64,000 bases of DNA from Cervus elaphus (Eukaryota; Chordata; Mammalia; Artiodactyla; Cervidae). Below, in pieces: positions 46,719-57,613 of the stretch (positions are counted from its first letter, which is position 1; every line of letters starts with the position of its first letter). Both the position numbers and the translations under genes were made by a program. The DNA lies in contig NC_057815.1 of assembly GCF_910594005.1 (NCBI RefSeq), positions 67,098,052-67,162,051 of the forward strand, read 5' to 3'. The notes under the pieces are model-generated. The model was not told the DNA's origin and ran no database searches. It saw nothing but the letters and a program-made list of their open reading frames with translations.

Positions 46719-47119
46719 GTAGGTGCTAATTTGAGAAGAGGCCCACTGGTGGGCTCAAAATATGGATAAGGAAATCTGGACTGGCTGACTTTAGAAACAG
46801 CAAAGGCTTGTGGATAACTTAACCCAGATAATAATCAGGAAAGATATGCAGGCTGCTTTACCATGATCATTGGTCTGACTGTTCCAATGCATCAGGGATG
46901 ATACTTCATAGACCATGAAAGCTGAACTCTGTCAGAGCATCCTGATGTTATGGGTAGCCCATTTTACCTCCAAATTCCCTCCCTTGAGGCAGCTGTATAG
47001 CAGAAAGAATATGATTTAAGATCATATACACTGTAAGTAATCAGAACACAAATAGGGAAATGTACTAAGGCAAGGAGGAAGTCCAATTCAAATTTGAGTC
47101 CTTGATACCTAGTATAAGT
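46719..47119. other. MRPL48 intron 7, unique sequence
   Basis: No feature recognised before the SINE. Confidence 0.4.
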
Positions 47120-47131
47120 CTGGTACATAGT

Positions 47132-47294
47132 CCGTGTGTGCATGCTAAGTCACTTCAGTTGTGTCTGACTCTTTGCAACACTATGACTGTAGCCTGCCAG
47201 GCTCCTCTGTCCATGGGGATTCTCCAGGCAAGAATACTGGAGGTGGATTGCTGTGCCCTCCTCCAGGGGATCTTCCCGACCCAGGGATCGAACC
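47132..47294 (-). mobile_element. 5'-truncated Bov-tA SINE with target duplication
   Basis: Lacks the tRNA head; bounded by perfect 12-bp repeats CTGGTACATAGT at 47120-47131 and 47295-47306. Confidence 0.92.
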
Positions 47295-47437
47295 CTGGTA
47301 CATAGTAGCTACTCAGTAAAAGTTAGTTGAATCCAAATAATTTTCTACAGAGCTGGCTGATGTATCTTTTTCTGATGCTGGGCATGTTTGAGTGACTCTG
47401 TAGTAATTTCCTCTTATTTTCTTTTTCTTCTCCACAG

Positions 47438-47512
47438 CACACTGAAGAAGACTTCAAGGGAAGGTTCAAAGCTCGGCCAGAACTGGAAGAACTGTTAGCC
47501 AAGTTGAACTAG
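47438..47512 (+). CDS. MRPL48: MRPL48 coding exon 8 with stop (residues 189-212)
   Basis: Acceptor CTTCTCCACAG. It encodes HTEEDFKGRFKARPELEELL and the final AKLN, then TAG at 47510-47512. The C-terminal residue is Asn where I recall Lys in human. The 3' UTR follows for about 190 bp to the poly(A) signal. Confidence 0.97.
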   Translation, partial: HTEEDFKGRFKARPELEELLAKLN

Positions 47513-47690
47513 CTCATTGCAGACCATTTCATGCCTTTCAGCACTGGTGATATTGAGTGGCAAGGGGTAGAGCTTCCTGGGTGGCCAGAGTTGAGCAGGA
47601 GACCCTGACCCTCAACATCATAAGTACTCCTCTCCTTGCTTACCAATTGCCACCACTTTTCTTTGAGCCAACCCTGGGTATCCTCCATCT

Positions 47691-47725
47691 AATAAAAAGC
47701 TGCTGCTGATGGATGTGTGTGTGTA
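47691..47725 (+). terminator. MRPL48 poly(A) signal
   Basis: AATAAA at 47691-47696, 179 bp after the stop, followed by a TG-rich stretch (47711-47726) that fits a downstream GU-rich element. Cleavage would fall near 47706-47715. Confidence 0.8.
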
Positions 47726-48160
47726 TTTGAGAAGTCAGTCCATCCTGTGCAGTATCTTTAACTAAGGGATTGGATTTCTCTTTGCCTGTTGCTTTAGCAC
47801 ATAAGTGTTTTCTCCTTCAGAATTTCTCCAATTAAGAGTGAACTCATCCTTTAAATCAACCTGGCATGGAGTCCCTTTAATGAGGCAGACAATCACAAGT
47901 AAACTCTCCACATATAAAAGGCACAGGGAGGGAGATTTTGTATATGAAAAAACCCTCCAGATAGAATCAAGATCTGTTTATAAGTGAAAAAAAAATTACC
48001 TTGTGGGGTAGTGAGTGACTTGTCATAAGTATGCAGGTAGATGTTACATAACTGCAAATTAGGGTTGCCTGGAATAAATTTAAGCAAAGAATTAAAGGTT
48101 GATCTTGGTCAGGTGTCAGGAAGCTGCAGCCTGTAAGCCAAATCCCATTAACTGCCTATT
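47726..48160. other. Intergenic, unique sequence
   Basis: Between the MRPL48 poly(A) site and the next repeat; nothing recognised. Confidence 0.4.
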
Positions 48161-48460
48161 TGCTTTTTAAAAAAATTTATTGAGGTGACATTCACATGTC
48201 ACAAAACTAACCATTTGAAAGTGAATAACTGCACGGTATTTAATACATTTGCAGTGTTGTGCAACCTCTATCCAGTTCCAAAACCCTATTTCAAACCGCC
48301 ATAGACAAAGGTTTATGGGAACAGAGCCCTGCTCATTCACTTACATATCGTCTGTGGCTGCTTTTATGTTGCCATGGCAGAGCTGAGTCGCTGTGACAAA
48401 GATGGTTAAGCTAAAACATTTTCACGTGGCCTTTTATAAAAATAGTTTGTCAAACATGGA
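48160..48460 (-). mobile_element. L1 remnant
   Basis: AATTTATTGAGGTGACATTCAC start typical of the L1 3' reverse complement; the right half is uncertain. Confidence 0.5.
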
Positions 48461-48626
48461 TCTAAGTCACTGGTTTCCAAACTTAAGCATGCATCAGGAT
48501 CACCTGCAAGACTTTTAAGGACACGAATTACTGGACTCCATTCCCAGATTTTCTGATTTAGATCTTGAGCAAGGGTGCTGCTGCTGCTGGTCAGAGTTGC
48601 CTCTTTGTTGCCACAAGTCTTAAGGG

Positions 48627-48836
48627 CTTCCCTGGTGGCTCAGACGGTAAAGTGTCTGCCTGCAATGTGAGAGACCCGGGTTCGATCCCTGAGTTGGGAA
48701 GATCCCCTGGAGAAGGAAGTGGCAACCCACTCCAGTACTCTTGCCTGGAAAATTCCATGGACAGAGGAGCCTTGTAGGCTACAGTCCATGGGGTCACAAA
48801 GAGTTGGACACGACTGAGTGACTTCACTTTACTTCA
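48627..48836 (+). mobile_element. Bov-tA SINE
   Basis: GGGCTTCCCTGGTGGCTCAG through GACACGACTGAGTGACTTC. Confidence 0.94.
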
Positions 48837-48874
48837 TATGTGTGTGCATGCAGATGGTAACTGTGTGTGAAAAT

Positions 48875-49050
48875 ATGTGAGTGCATCTCACATTTATTGA
48901 CCTCTAATTATGCTCTATACTTTATACAGATTATCCTTGGGGTTGATGGTATTATTTCCAATTTTACAGGTGAAGAAACTGAGGTTTGAAGAGCTGAATC
49001 GACATCCTAGGGTCACACAGCTAAAAAGTGGCACACCTCTCCCCTCTGAT
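48875..49050 (-). mobile_element. MIR
   Basis: GGTGAAGAAACTGAGGTTTG and CTAGGGTCACACAGCT, MIR reverse complement. Confidence 0.8.
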
Positions 49051-49498
49051 ACCCCCTACTTCTCTTGGATAACCTGTACAGAGGTCTGGGAGAGTTTAGA
49101 GCATTCTTAGCATTGCATGTACTTTCCTGATACTTTTCAGAAATTTTCAGCTCTGAAGTTATTTTGGTTTCTTTGACTTGGTTTCTAAAAGCAACAGGGG
49201 AAACTCAGATTTCTTCTCAAGGTGTAACACTGGGGAGGGCTGTCAAGATAGCAGGTACCCTCAATTAAAATGCTTTTCTGAATTCAAATTGAAGCTTCAG
49301 CAGGCCAGGACTTAGAAGGGAACCTTACTGGGAGTATAGGCAGAATTTGCCAGGTGAAGACTGATATTTTGGTTGGATAATTAATCATTGCTGAGCTTCC
49401 TTTAGGGAAGATCAGAGAGCAGCAGCTAGTGGATAAGTGTAAAGTTGGAGGATGTGTAGTGACTTGAAGATAAGGTGAATAAACATATGTATACACAG
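49051..49498. other. Intergenic, unique sequence
   Basis: Nothing recognised. Confidence 0.4.
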
Positions 49499-49500
49499 AC

Positions 49501-49712
49501 AGGCTTCCCAGGTGGCACCAGTGGTAAAGAACCCGCCTGCCAATGTGGGAGACATAAGAGACAAGGGTCAATCCCTGGGTTGGGAAGATCCCCTGGAGGG
49601 CATGGCAACCCACTCCAGTATTCTTGCCTGGAGAATCCCCATCGACAGAAGAGCCTGGGGGGGCTACAGTCCATAGGGTTGCAGAGTTGGACACAACTGA
49701 AGCGACTTAGCA
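49501..49712 (+). mobile_element. Bov-tA SINE
   Basis: GGCTTCCCAGGTGGCACCAG through GAAGCGACTTAGCACAC. Confidence 0.92.
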
Positions 49713-49784
49713 CACACGCATACACACAGACACACAGTGCCTCCATATCACACAGGCAACGGGCAATGTCACGTGGGCCCCATT

Positions 49785-50538
49785 TCAGTTCAGTTCAGTT
49801 GCTCAGTCATGTCCGGCTCTTTGCGACCCCGTGAATCGCAGCACGCCAGGCCTCCCTGTCCATCACCAACTCCCAGACTTTACTCAAACGCAAGTCCATC
49901 GAGTCGGTGATGCCATCCGGCCATCTCATCCTGTGTCTCCCCTTCTCCTCCTGCCCCCAATCCCTCCCAGCGTCAGGGTCTTTTCCAATGAGTCAACTCT
50001 TCGCATGAAGTGGCCAAAGTATTGGAGTTTCAGCTTCAGCATCAGTCCTTCCAATGAACACCCAGGACTGATCTCCTTTAGGGTGGACTGGTTGGATCTC
50101 CTTGCAGTCCAAGGGACTCTCAAGAGTCTTCTCCAACACCACAGTTCAAAAGCATCAATTCTTCGGCGCTAAGCTTTCTTCACAGTCCAACTCTCACATC
50201 CATACACGACCACTGGAAAAACCATAGCCTTGACCAGACGGACCTTTGTTGGCAAAGTAATGTCTCTGCTTTTTAATATGCTGTCTAGGTTGGTCATAAC
50301 TTTCCTTCCAAGGAGTAAGCGCCTTTTAATTTCATGGCTGCAATCACCATCTGCAGTGATTTTGGAGCCCCCAAAAATAAAGTCAGCCACCGTTTCCCCA
50401 TCTATTTCCCATGAAGTGATGGGACCAGATGCCATGATCTTCGTTTTCTGAATGTTGAGCTTTAAGCTAACTTTTTCACTCTCCTCTTTCACTTTCATCA
50501 AGAGGCTCTTTAGTACTTCTTCACTTTCTGCCATAAGG
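49785..50538 (-). mobile_element. BovB LINE fragment (left arm of an inverted pair)
   Basis: 3' end (TCAGTTCAGTTCAGTTGCTC) at the left; 0.75 kb inward to the frame 50169-50534, which stops at MAESEE, just past the catalytic RT motif. Confidence 0.93.
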
Positions 50539-50579
50539 TGACAGCATTTTCACAACTGATCAGATATACACTTAAGATC

Positions 50580-50760
50580 TTTGTTTCACCATTATCTCCA
50601 TTCATACATTATCTCCATTTCAAGTTCCTAAAAGGGATTACCCCCATTTTACACATCAGAAAACTGAGGTTTGATGAGGGTAAAATAACTCACCTGAAGC
50701 CTCAAAACTAATAAATGTAGAAATTAAGAATAGCTCAGGTTTGTCTGCCTCTTTTCTTTA
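50580..50760 (-). mobile_element. MIR
   Basis: CACATCAGAAAACTGAGGTTT and downstream, MIR reverse complement. Confidence 0.65.
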
Positions 50761-50764
50761 TAAT

Positions 50765-51390
50765 AGGTTCTTTCAGGAAGGCAGGAGAAGGAATTAGTAT
50801 TTTCAGCCTAGAGCCCAGAGACTTGTATTCCATTTGATTTCACTGCCATGTGTTTCTAGGGAAGTTCACTTCCCTCTAAAGAGTCAAATGAAGCTCACAA
50901 TTGTTTTGTTAACTCTGAAGTTCTAGCAATCAGAATATCTGTCCCTTTTACCAGGATAAGGCATGATGAGTAATTTTCATCTGTTTCAGGGCAGACTAAT
51001 CACGAGCAACAAAAGCCCTTTGGCTCTTGTGAGGATAAATCACTAACTAGGTCAGTGACACAAGAGCTCCAAGGTGACAGAACCCAGAAGCCTCCTGTTT
51101 AAGAGGGAAGCCTGACTCATCCCTCATGATGTAATGGAAAGAGATGGACTGGGAATCAAGAGATCTGAATCCTGCTCCCAGTTCTGCCGATGAGGTGCCT
51201 TGTCACCTTGACTAAAGCACTGCCCTTCCTGGGCCCTAACCTGCACTTGTAGAATAAGAGGTTAGGCTGGCTGGGTCCCAAGTCCCTCAGCTCTAGAATC
51301 TTGTAGATTTGTGAAACCGTGCATCTTGCTTTCACAAATTATTAACAAGGAAAGGTGGACAACTGGAAAATACCACTGTATTCCAGGTTC
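50765..51390. other. Intergenic spacer between the BovB arms
   Basis: A MIR-like piece may lie at 51130-51300 (ATGGAAAGAGATGGACTGGGA, TGACTAAAGCACTGCCCTTC). Otherwise unique. Confidence 0.4.
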
Positions 51391-51392
51391 CT

Positions 51393-51886
51393 ATATTAAA
51401 AAGCAGAGACATTACTTTGCCAACAAAGGTCCGTCTCGTCAAGGCTATGGTTTTTCCAGTGGTCATGTATGGATGTGAGAGTTGGACTGTGAAGAAAGCC
51501 GAGCGCCGAAGAATTGGTGCTTTTGAACTGTGGTGTTGGAGAAGACTCTTGAGAGTCCCTTGGACTGCAAGGAGATCCAACCAGTCCATCCTAAAGGAGA
51601 TCAGTCCTGGGTGTTAATTGGAAGGACTGATGCTGAAGCTGAAACTCCAATACTTTGGCCACCTGATGCAAAGAACTGACTCATTAGAAAAGACCCTGAT
51701 GCTAGGAAAGATTGAGGGCAGGAGAAGGGGATGACAGAGGATGATATGGCTGGATGGCACCACCGACTCAATGGACATGGGTTTGAGTGGACTTAGGGAG
51801 TTGGTGATGGACAGGGAGGCCTGGCGTGCTGCGATTAATGGGGTCGCTAAGAGTTGGACATGACTGAGCGACTGAACTGATACTGA
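51393..51886 (+). mobile_element. BovB LINE fragment (right arm of an inverted pair)
   Basis: ATATTAAAAAGCAGAGACAT to GAGCGACTGAACTGATACTGA. The last 0.49 kb of the element, same segment as 49785-50279 in opposite orientation. Confidence 0.93.
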
Positions 51887-51889
51887 TGA

Positions 51890-52180
51890 AACCTACACTT
51901 TTATCAAGTTAAAGGACATTTCCACCCACCAGAAAGTTCCCCTACCTTCTTTGATAGTCATTCTTCCCAGAAACAACCACTAATCTCATTTCTATTACCA
52001 CAGGTTAGTTTTGTCTAACAATACATAAATAGCATTGAATATATACCGTTTTATGCCTAACTTCACTCACTTATCCTGATGTTTTTACTCATGTTGTTGC
52101 ATGTAACTGTAGTTCATTCCTTCAGCATACTTTTAGTTTTGGACCCAGTTAGGGTTAAAATATGTCTAGTACTGCTGCAA
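51890..52180 (-). mobile_element. L1 remnant
   Basis: TTATCAAGTTAAAGGACATTT and the following L1-type 3' reverse complement. Confidence 0.6.
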
Positions 52181-52199
52181 AAACATGAGAGCTAGGCAG

Positions 52200-52410
52200 G
52201 AGAGAAGAAAGAAAAGGTCAATGGATTAGGAATCAGAGTAGCTGGGTTCTAGTTTTGACTCTATCAATATAGAACCTTTAAGATAATCTGTTCTGGTTTT
52301 CATTTTACAGATGAGTTAACTGGCCCAGGAGGGAAAGAGACTTGTCTGAGGTCACTCACAGGGATAGCTCTAAGTCACTGGATTCCTGGTTCAGTACACA
52401 TTGCTGAAAT
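52200..52410 (+). mobile_element. MIR-like remnant
   Basis: GGAATCAGAGTAGCTGGGTTC, then a reverse-oriented core near 52300-52400. Composite; orientation is unsure. Confidence 0.45.
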
Positions 52411-52429
52411 TTTTAGAAATGGATTCTTA

Positions 52430-53610
52430 TGTGGATCGTTAACTTTCAAGGACAGAATGCCCAGGTTAAATGGGCAGTTTTCCTCATGAAGGTGGTGGAT
52501 TCCTCACCTTCATATGTTAGTCCTTTTCTTATGGCTGAGGATGCCTCACTCCCCCATCAAGCCAACTGTGGATTCTGAAAGGGTGTTTTTTAGTTGCAGA
52601 GAAAGAAATGGAAGCTGGATATTTTGGGCATTCAGACACTGGCTCACAGACCCCAGTCCTCACTGTTCTAGGATGTAAAGTATATTCAGGGGAGGAAAGG
52701 TCTCTGAGCATGCATTGGGCATGTCTGGAACCTGCTGACAAGGCACTACAGGTGGAAACAGCCAATGTGTCTTGTACTCGTTCAATCTGTACTTTGATCT
52801 CTTTGTGCCGTTTTTGTTTTCAAATGTCCGATCTCCCTGGAGAATCTGAAATGGTTCATTTAGTTCTTATATTCCCCTTGGAGTAACTTTCATTCTCAGA
52901 TATTTCAGATTTAGAGAATCAGCTTCACGTTGAGACAGAGTAGCCAGGCTCTGCAAGACATCCAGGCTCTGAGGAATGAAAACTCTTCAGAAGATAACTG
53001 CTAGCAAAGGAAGGAATCCCCCACTCCTGCTTCCTCTGCCTGCTTCAAGTCCCTGCTGGAGCAGAGCGGGGAGCCCTACCCTTCCAAACAGAGGGGAAAG
53101 TACAGGGTTTCAACCTGGACTCCCTCCAGTTCTCCTTGGATTTCTAAAGTCAGCAGCCCAGGACTTGGTCTGGCAACTTTACCTGAGGGAGGAAAGTGGG
53201 AGGAGTATCTGATTACTCATCTAGTAGAACACTTCGCAGTGCACCTTTGTGCTGAGCACTGGCCACGTCCCCAGCCAAGGACCTTGCAGGGAAGAGCCAA
53301 ATCATGAGTCTGCCTTAGGCCTAGCCAACGGTGGCACCCAGCCAAAAGGTCTCTCTGCTCATCCGTAGCACTGAGCCTCTCTGCAGAGGTAGGTATAGAG
53401 TGTACAGAGACAGGCATGGACCACCCTAAACTCCAGCTCCATGGCTGTGGGCTGCAGAACTGAGAGACTAAAAACACCATACTAATCTAGAACACTGTGG
53501 GCAACTTGCACTGGTTAATTTCCTTTTTATAAAGCACTAAGAAAAAGCAAAGTAGTATTTACACAGTAAGTATGGTTACTTACTGTGTTAAGCACTGTGC
53601 TAGGCACGAG
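52430..53610. other. Intergenic, mostly unique, moderately GC-rich
   Basis: Short frames on both strands (for example 52608-52886 and 53217-53480) have no family resemblance. Nothing supported. Confidence 0.45.
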
Positions 53611-53619
53611 ATGCTTGTG

Positions 53620-54060
53620 AGAGAGCAGAGTGAATAACATAGGCTTAAGACATACATGGGGTCTGATCTGCAATCTGCCTTTTACTTCCTCCTCTGTAAA
53701 GGGGAGTTAGTAGTGTTATGAAGATTAAACGAGGTATGTAACTCAGGACAGTGACTAGCACACAATAGTGATGATAATAGCCAACATTTAGTGAAGGTTT
53801 ACTATGTGCCAGATGCTATTTCTAAGCTCTCCATCAATATTAACTCATTCTTTCAACAACCCTATGGAGAAGATCTACACTTATTAGCTTTGATGCCTTT
53901 GAGGAAGGTATTACTAACTGCATTTTTACAGAAGAAAAAACAGATCCTGAGATGTTAAGTAGTTTGCTCCAAATCATACTAACCCCAAATCTAGTAAGTG
54001 GCACAGTGGGATTGAAAGCAGCGTATCATAGGGACTGAGAGCACAGACTCTGGAATCAGA
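53620..54060 (-). mobile_element. MIR remnants
   Basis: TTTACTATGTGCCAGATGCTA and AGTAGTTTGCTCCAAATCAT follow MIR reverse-complement order; a plus-strand piece may precede. Confidence 0.6.
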
Positions 54061-54419
54061 TAGCCAGTGTTAAATGCTCCATGTATATTAGTTATAATAG
54101 TTCAATAAAAGCTAACTTTTATTACCAGGTATTTACATATTCCCCTTCATTTAATTCTCCTAGTGTGCCTATTAAATAGGAATTATCCCCATTTATTATA
54201 CTTAAGGAAACAGTTTTGGGTGTCGATAGAGGCCTCTTTGCCCAAACACATTCTGTGACCCTTCCAGTGTTGGTTCTGTGTTAGACTGGAATCTTTCCAA
54301 ACCTGTTCCATCCACTTAGCTGGTGTGAAAGCCATTCCTCCTGCTGAGAAGGTTCTCCTACTCTTTCTCTGTGTTAGAATTCCCTGCCCCCCATGACCTA
54401 TTATTTCTATTTTAATTAT

Positions 54420-54892
54420 ACAAATTAATAAATAGGTATGTTTCTTTTGTAGTGTTTGTATAAGCAAATAGTCCTCACTGATGGAACTTCATACCATGAC
54501 CATTTATTCACTATTAAACACATGCTGTAATGAAAATAATAGTGTACACATTTTATAAGATGTTTAAGAGGATCCCTAAAAGAGGAATTGCTTTTAAATA
54601 TTTAAAATATTTGCAGATCTCACCAAATTGCCCTGAAAAAAGTTGACTAATTTATGATCCCTACAAAAGTGTGAATGTGTCTCTCTCCATCCCCAAGAAT
54701 ATTGGTGATTATACTTTTAATTTTTGTCAACAGGATGACCTAATGGTACTTTTGTTTTTAAAATTTGTATTTCTCTGATTATAAGTGATATAGAATATAT
54801 TTACATTTTTCTATATTTTGGGGGCATAGTTAGCTTTGTTCACTTTTCAGTTGGGCTATTTGCTTTTTCTTACTGATTTCTAAGTACATTTT
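54420..54892 (-). mobile_element. Old L1 remnant
   Basis: AAATTGCCCTGAAAAAAGTTG and TTTGTATTTCTCTGATTATAAG resemble the L1 3' reverse complement. It resumes after the SINE, 55020-55130. Confidence 0.55.
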
Positions 54893-55019
54893 TTGTTTGT
54901 TTGTTTTGGCTGTCCCAAGTGGCATGCAGCATCTTAGTTCCCTGACCAGGGATCGAATCTGTGCCCCTGCAATGGAATCGTGGTGTCTTAACCACTGGAC
55001 CACCAGGGAAATCCCTCTA
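54893..55019 (-). mobile_element. CHR-type SINE inserted in L1
   Basis: TTTTGGCTGTCCCAAGTGGC through CACCAGGGAAATCCC; flanks resemble TCTAAGTAC/TCTAGGTAC. Confidence 0.9.
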
Positions 55020-55129
55020 GGTACTTTTTATTTGTTGCAGATTGTAATCCTTTCTGCTATATATATACAATTATGTAATGTTTACTTCGTCTTTAACAGT
55101 GTCAACTAACTCTCTTCTCTTTGAGATTC

Positions 55130-56180
55130 TTGCTGACAGATGTAGTTCACACTGCTACCTCTGATGACCCATAGCACAGCACACATGCCCCAACAGATTC
55201 ATTCATCCTTTTACACACATACAGTCACCTCTTTCTGCTTGAAATAAGATTTTATGGTTCTTTGAACTTGAATCCCTCTTAACTTCTCTTTTCTCTTTTT
55301 CTCCTTCTCAGATACCAACAGAAAGGCTCAAAGTAGTTTTAGGGCCTATTCTATTTCAGATTTGTGCTTCTAATATATATATATGTGCTCAAGAAATGTT
55401 TCTGATGATGATGAAAGCATATGTCCCTTTGCATTCCAGTTCTATAGCAATGGTCACCCTCTCAACTCCCTTCCCACTCCCAAATGTCAGAGACAAAATA
55501 ATAGAATGGGTGATGCACTTCCATGGAAGAAAAATGGAAAGCAATGGCAACTGTTGTGAGCTACAGTACACATCCACCTAAAAGAAGAATCATTCAGCTC
55601 CAGCAAATTGCTGTTAAAGTAGGAATATAAGCTCCATGTTGACAGATTCTCCAAACTTTTCAAAAACTGAAAATCTGTATGTTAAATTACTTTTTAAACA
55701 TCAAGTCAACATTATGTATTTCTTTGGTTGGGAGCATGTTCAAATCAGACTCTGTATCTGTTAATACAACAGAGTCTGACATACGAGAGGAACTTAGTAT
55801 TTGTTTTCCCATTTACCTTCTTCCTTTCATTAGACTGAAATATCCAGAACAGTTGATGAAAGATAAAGTCATTTGTATCATTATCAGAAATTAGTTGTTC
55901 TAGTGTTTTGTTTCTCTCTCAAACCAGACTAAAGCAATATGAAGGGAGATATATTTGCATCATATCCATTTCCTACACAGTGCCTGGCACATGAGGTCTC
56001 ATAAGCCTGGCTGTTTTGGAACCTATGACCGAATAAATGAAGAAATGATTAAGGGTAACCAATTTACCTTTAGATTGTGAATCTACTTTGAAATTAAATG
56101 TCCATATAATCAACACAGTACTTGACACACTGACCCGAGATGTAGCATAGGAGAGCATCCCTTAACATCACTCTGTTTTA
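55130..56180. other. Intergenic between MRPL48 and COA4
   Basis: Mostly unique or old debris (MIR-like near 55960-56040). No supported feature. Confidence 0.4.
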
Positions 56181-56201
56181 CATGGCAAATACTGGTCAAT
56201 A

Positions 56202-56207
56202 TTTAAT
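56202..56207 (-). terminator. Possible COA4 poly(A) signal (ATTAAA)
   Basis: ATTAAA on the minus strand about 220 bp after the COA4 stop. It is the common variant hexamer, but no strong GU-rich element follows, so a more distal site is possible. Confidence 0.4.
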
Positions 56208-56424
56208 ATTGGTGACACAATATGGGTGAGGATGTGTGGGATCTCAATAGGACAGCTCATGTCCAAACCCACGGCTGCCTGGCTCTGGCCACAGGCCCAA
56301 ATACTATCCCCAAGTCTTACAGTTCTTGGCCCACACTTCCACTGTTGAGGATTCCTTTCTCCCATGATCTGTCTGGGTGCTGGTTTCTGCAGGGCCATCC
56401 TCTGGGGATAGGTGGCTTGGGGTC

Positions 56425-56679
56425 TCAGCGGCGGGCGCTGCTTTGCTCCTTCAGCCTCTGCAGCTCCTCCCGCCGCCTTGCCTGCTGTGCACTCATGCAG
56501 TCCCGGAAGGCCTGCACCTGTGGCTGGCACTGCCTCCAGTCCTGGTGCTGGGCCATGCACTCCTGCACTGCATAGTGGGAAGCAGCACAGCCTGAGCGGG
56601 AGATGAGCTGGTCCAGCGGGTCCTCTTCTTCATCCTCCTTCTTCACCTGTCGGGACCAGGCATGGCCTTGGGCTGACAT
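56425..56679 (-). CDS. COA4: COA4, cytochrome c oxidase assembly factor 4 homologue (twin CX9C)
   Basis: Intact single-exon reading frame of 84 residues on the minus strand. The fold is the CHCH type: Cys31-X9-Cys41 and Cys51-X9-Cys61, which in this family form two disulphides after import into the intermembrane space by the MIA40 pathway. The N-terminus has an acidic patch (EDEEEDPLDQLI, residues 15-26) and the C-terminus a basic, charged helix rich in Gln, Arg and Glu. The family role is assembly of respiratory complex IV. Human COA4 is 87 residues, so this copy is about three shorter, at the variable N-terminus. The ATG has A at -3 and lies 12 bp inside a likely exon (acceptor at 56692-56693), consistent with an upstream non-coding exon. 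Plus-strand open frames over this region are shadows. Confidence 0.96.
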   Translation of the reverse strand: MSAQGHAWSRQVKKEDEEEDPLDQLISRSGCAASHYAVQECMAQHQDWRQCQPQVQAFRDCMSAQQARRREELQRLKEQSSARR

Positions 56680-56690
56680 CTTCCAGAGTC

Positions 56691-56715
56691 TCTAGAATAT
56701 CAACAGGAGCAAGGT
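56691..56715 (-). other. 3' splice site before the COA4 coding exon
   Basis: Read on the minus strand, a moderately pyrimidine-rich stretch ends in TATTCTAG at 56692, leaving 12 nt of 5' UTR before the ATG. The family is known to have a 5' non-coding exon. The partner donor is probably in the CpG-rich block near 59059. Confidence 0.55.
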
Positions 56716-57610
56716 TAGAGTAGGGACATGATTATATGTTTCTCTGTTATAAACAACACTGACCACTGCACTGTTATAGCCTATTTATGCCTATGTCTCC
56801 CCTTGGAGATTGTGAGCTATTTGAGGACAAATACTGGGCCTGATTCACCCTGGTACCCCCAGCACTAGGCTTGCAAAATGGTCTCAACTGAACAGAATGA
56901 GATAAAGTATGTGAGAACGCTCAGCACAGCACTAATAAGCTCAGATGGATTCTAATAGAATTGGAATTAGGTGAAATGTCACATTTCTGGGAAAGCTATC
57001 TCTTTTCTCCTATTGGAGAAGCAATCTTTTTTCCAATTAGCCGTATTCTATGGCTGGAGAAAAACACAGTTTAGTACTTGAGAGAGTAAACACATATGGG
57101 TAGGGTTTGACATTTGGGAGAATGGAGAGTTGTGTGGAGAACAGAGAGCATACGAGGTACAGGGCAAGAACTAAGTTTGTGAGGTGTGAGAATACTTAAT
57201 GTGAGCTGCACTTGCCCACATTGCCTTTCCATAATCACCTGCTTCAGAGCACCCAGCACAATGTAGCATATAGAAGGAACTTAAGAGAGGTTTGAAGATA
57301 AATGACTCAGCCTTTGTACAAATTTAACCATGACAGGCTATAAATAAGCTAAGACTCCTCAATGCCTTTCCTGGGTCTCTGATTCATTTAACAAATTATC
57401 ATTGAGTATCTATCATGTACCAAGCTCTGTGCTAGAGTTGAGGATACAAGAGTGACCAAGACAGATACACTTCCCGCCTTCATAGAGTTTATAATTTAGG
57501 TAAGTTAAAAGGCTATTTACTTGTGTACAGTATGTATAAACAGCTAAAATTGGGAAGACAGTGGAGACTACCTAAGCCAGACAAGGGGACAAACAGGCAG
57601 GGAGGCCTTC
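56716..57610. other. Inferred COA4 intron 1, mostly unique
   Basis: L2- or MIR-like scraps (56770-56890, 57370-57490). No coding signal. Confidence 0.4.
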
Positions 57611-57613
57611 TTG

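Larger units (their letters stand above)
2585..47512 (+). other. MRPL48: MRPL48 gene, coding span (8 coding exons)
   Basis: This span runs from the start codon to the stop codon of the mitochondrial large-subunit ribosomal protein mL48. Joining the eight exons gives 639 nt with no frame break, which is 212 residues, the length I recall for the human protein. Intron phases follow from the joins: 0, 2, 1, 0, 2, 0, 0. Every acceptor ends in AG and every donor starts with GT. mL48 belongs to the S10-like (uS10) fold family and sits in the 39S subunit of the mitochondrial ribosome. The basic N-terminus (about residues 1-30, low in acidic residues) fits a mitochondrial presequence. Most of the intron sequence is transposon-derived. 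Confidence 0.96.

Noticed and set aside
52430..53610. Processed pseudogene or retroviral remnant in the GC-richer intergenic block
   Set aside because: No recognisable protein similarity, poly(A) tail or LTR ends could be found.
56222..56606. Long plus-strand frames over the COA4 locus
   Set aside because: They are antisense shadows of the GC-rich COA4 exon; the minus-strand frame has the twin CX9C motif and full-length family match.
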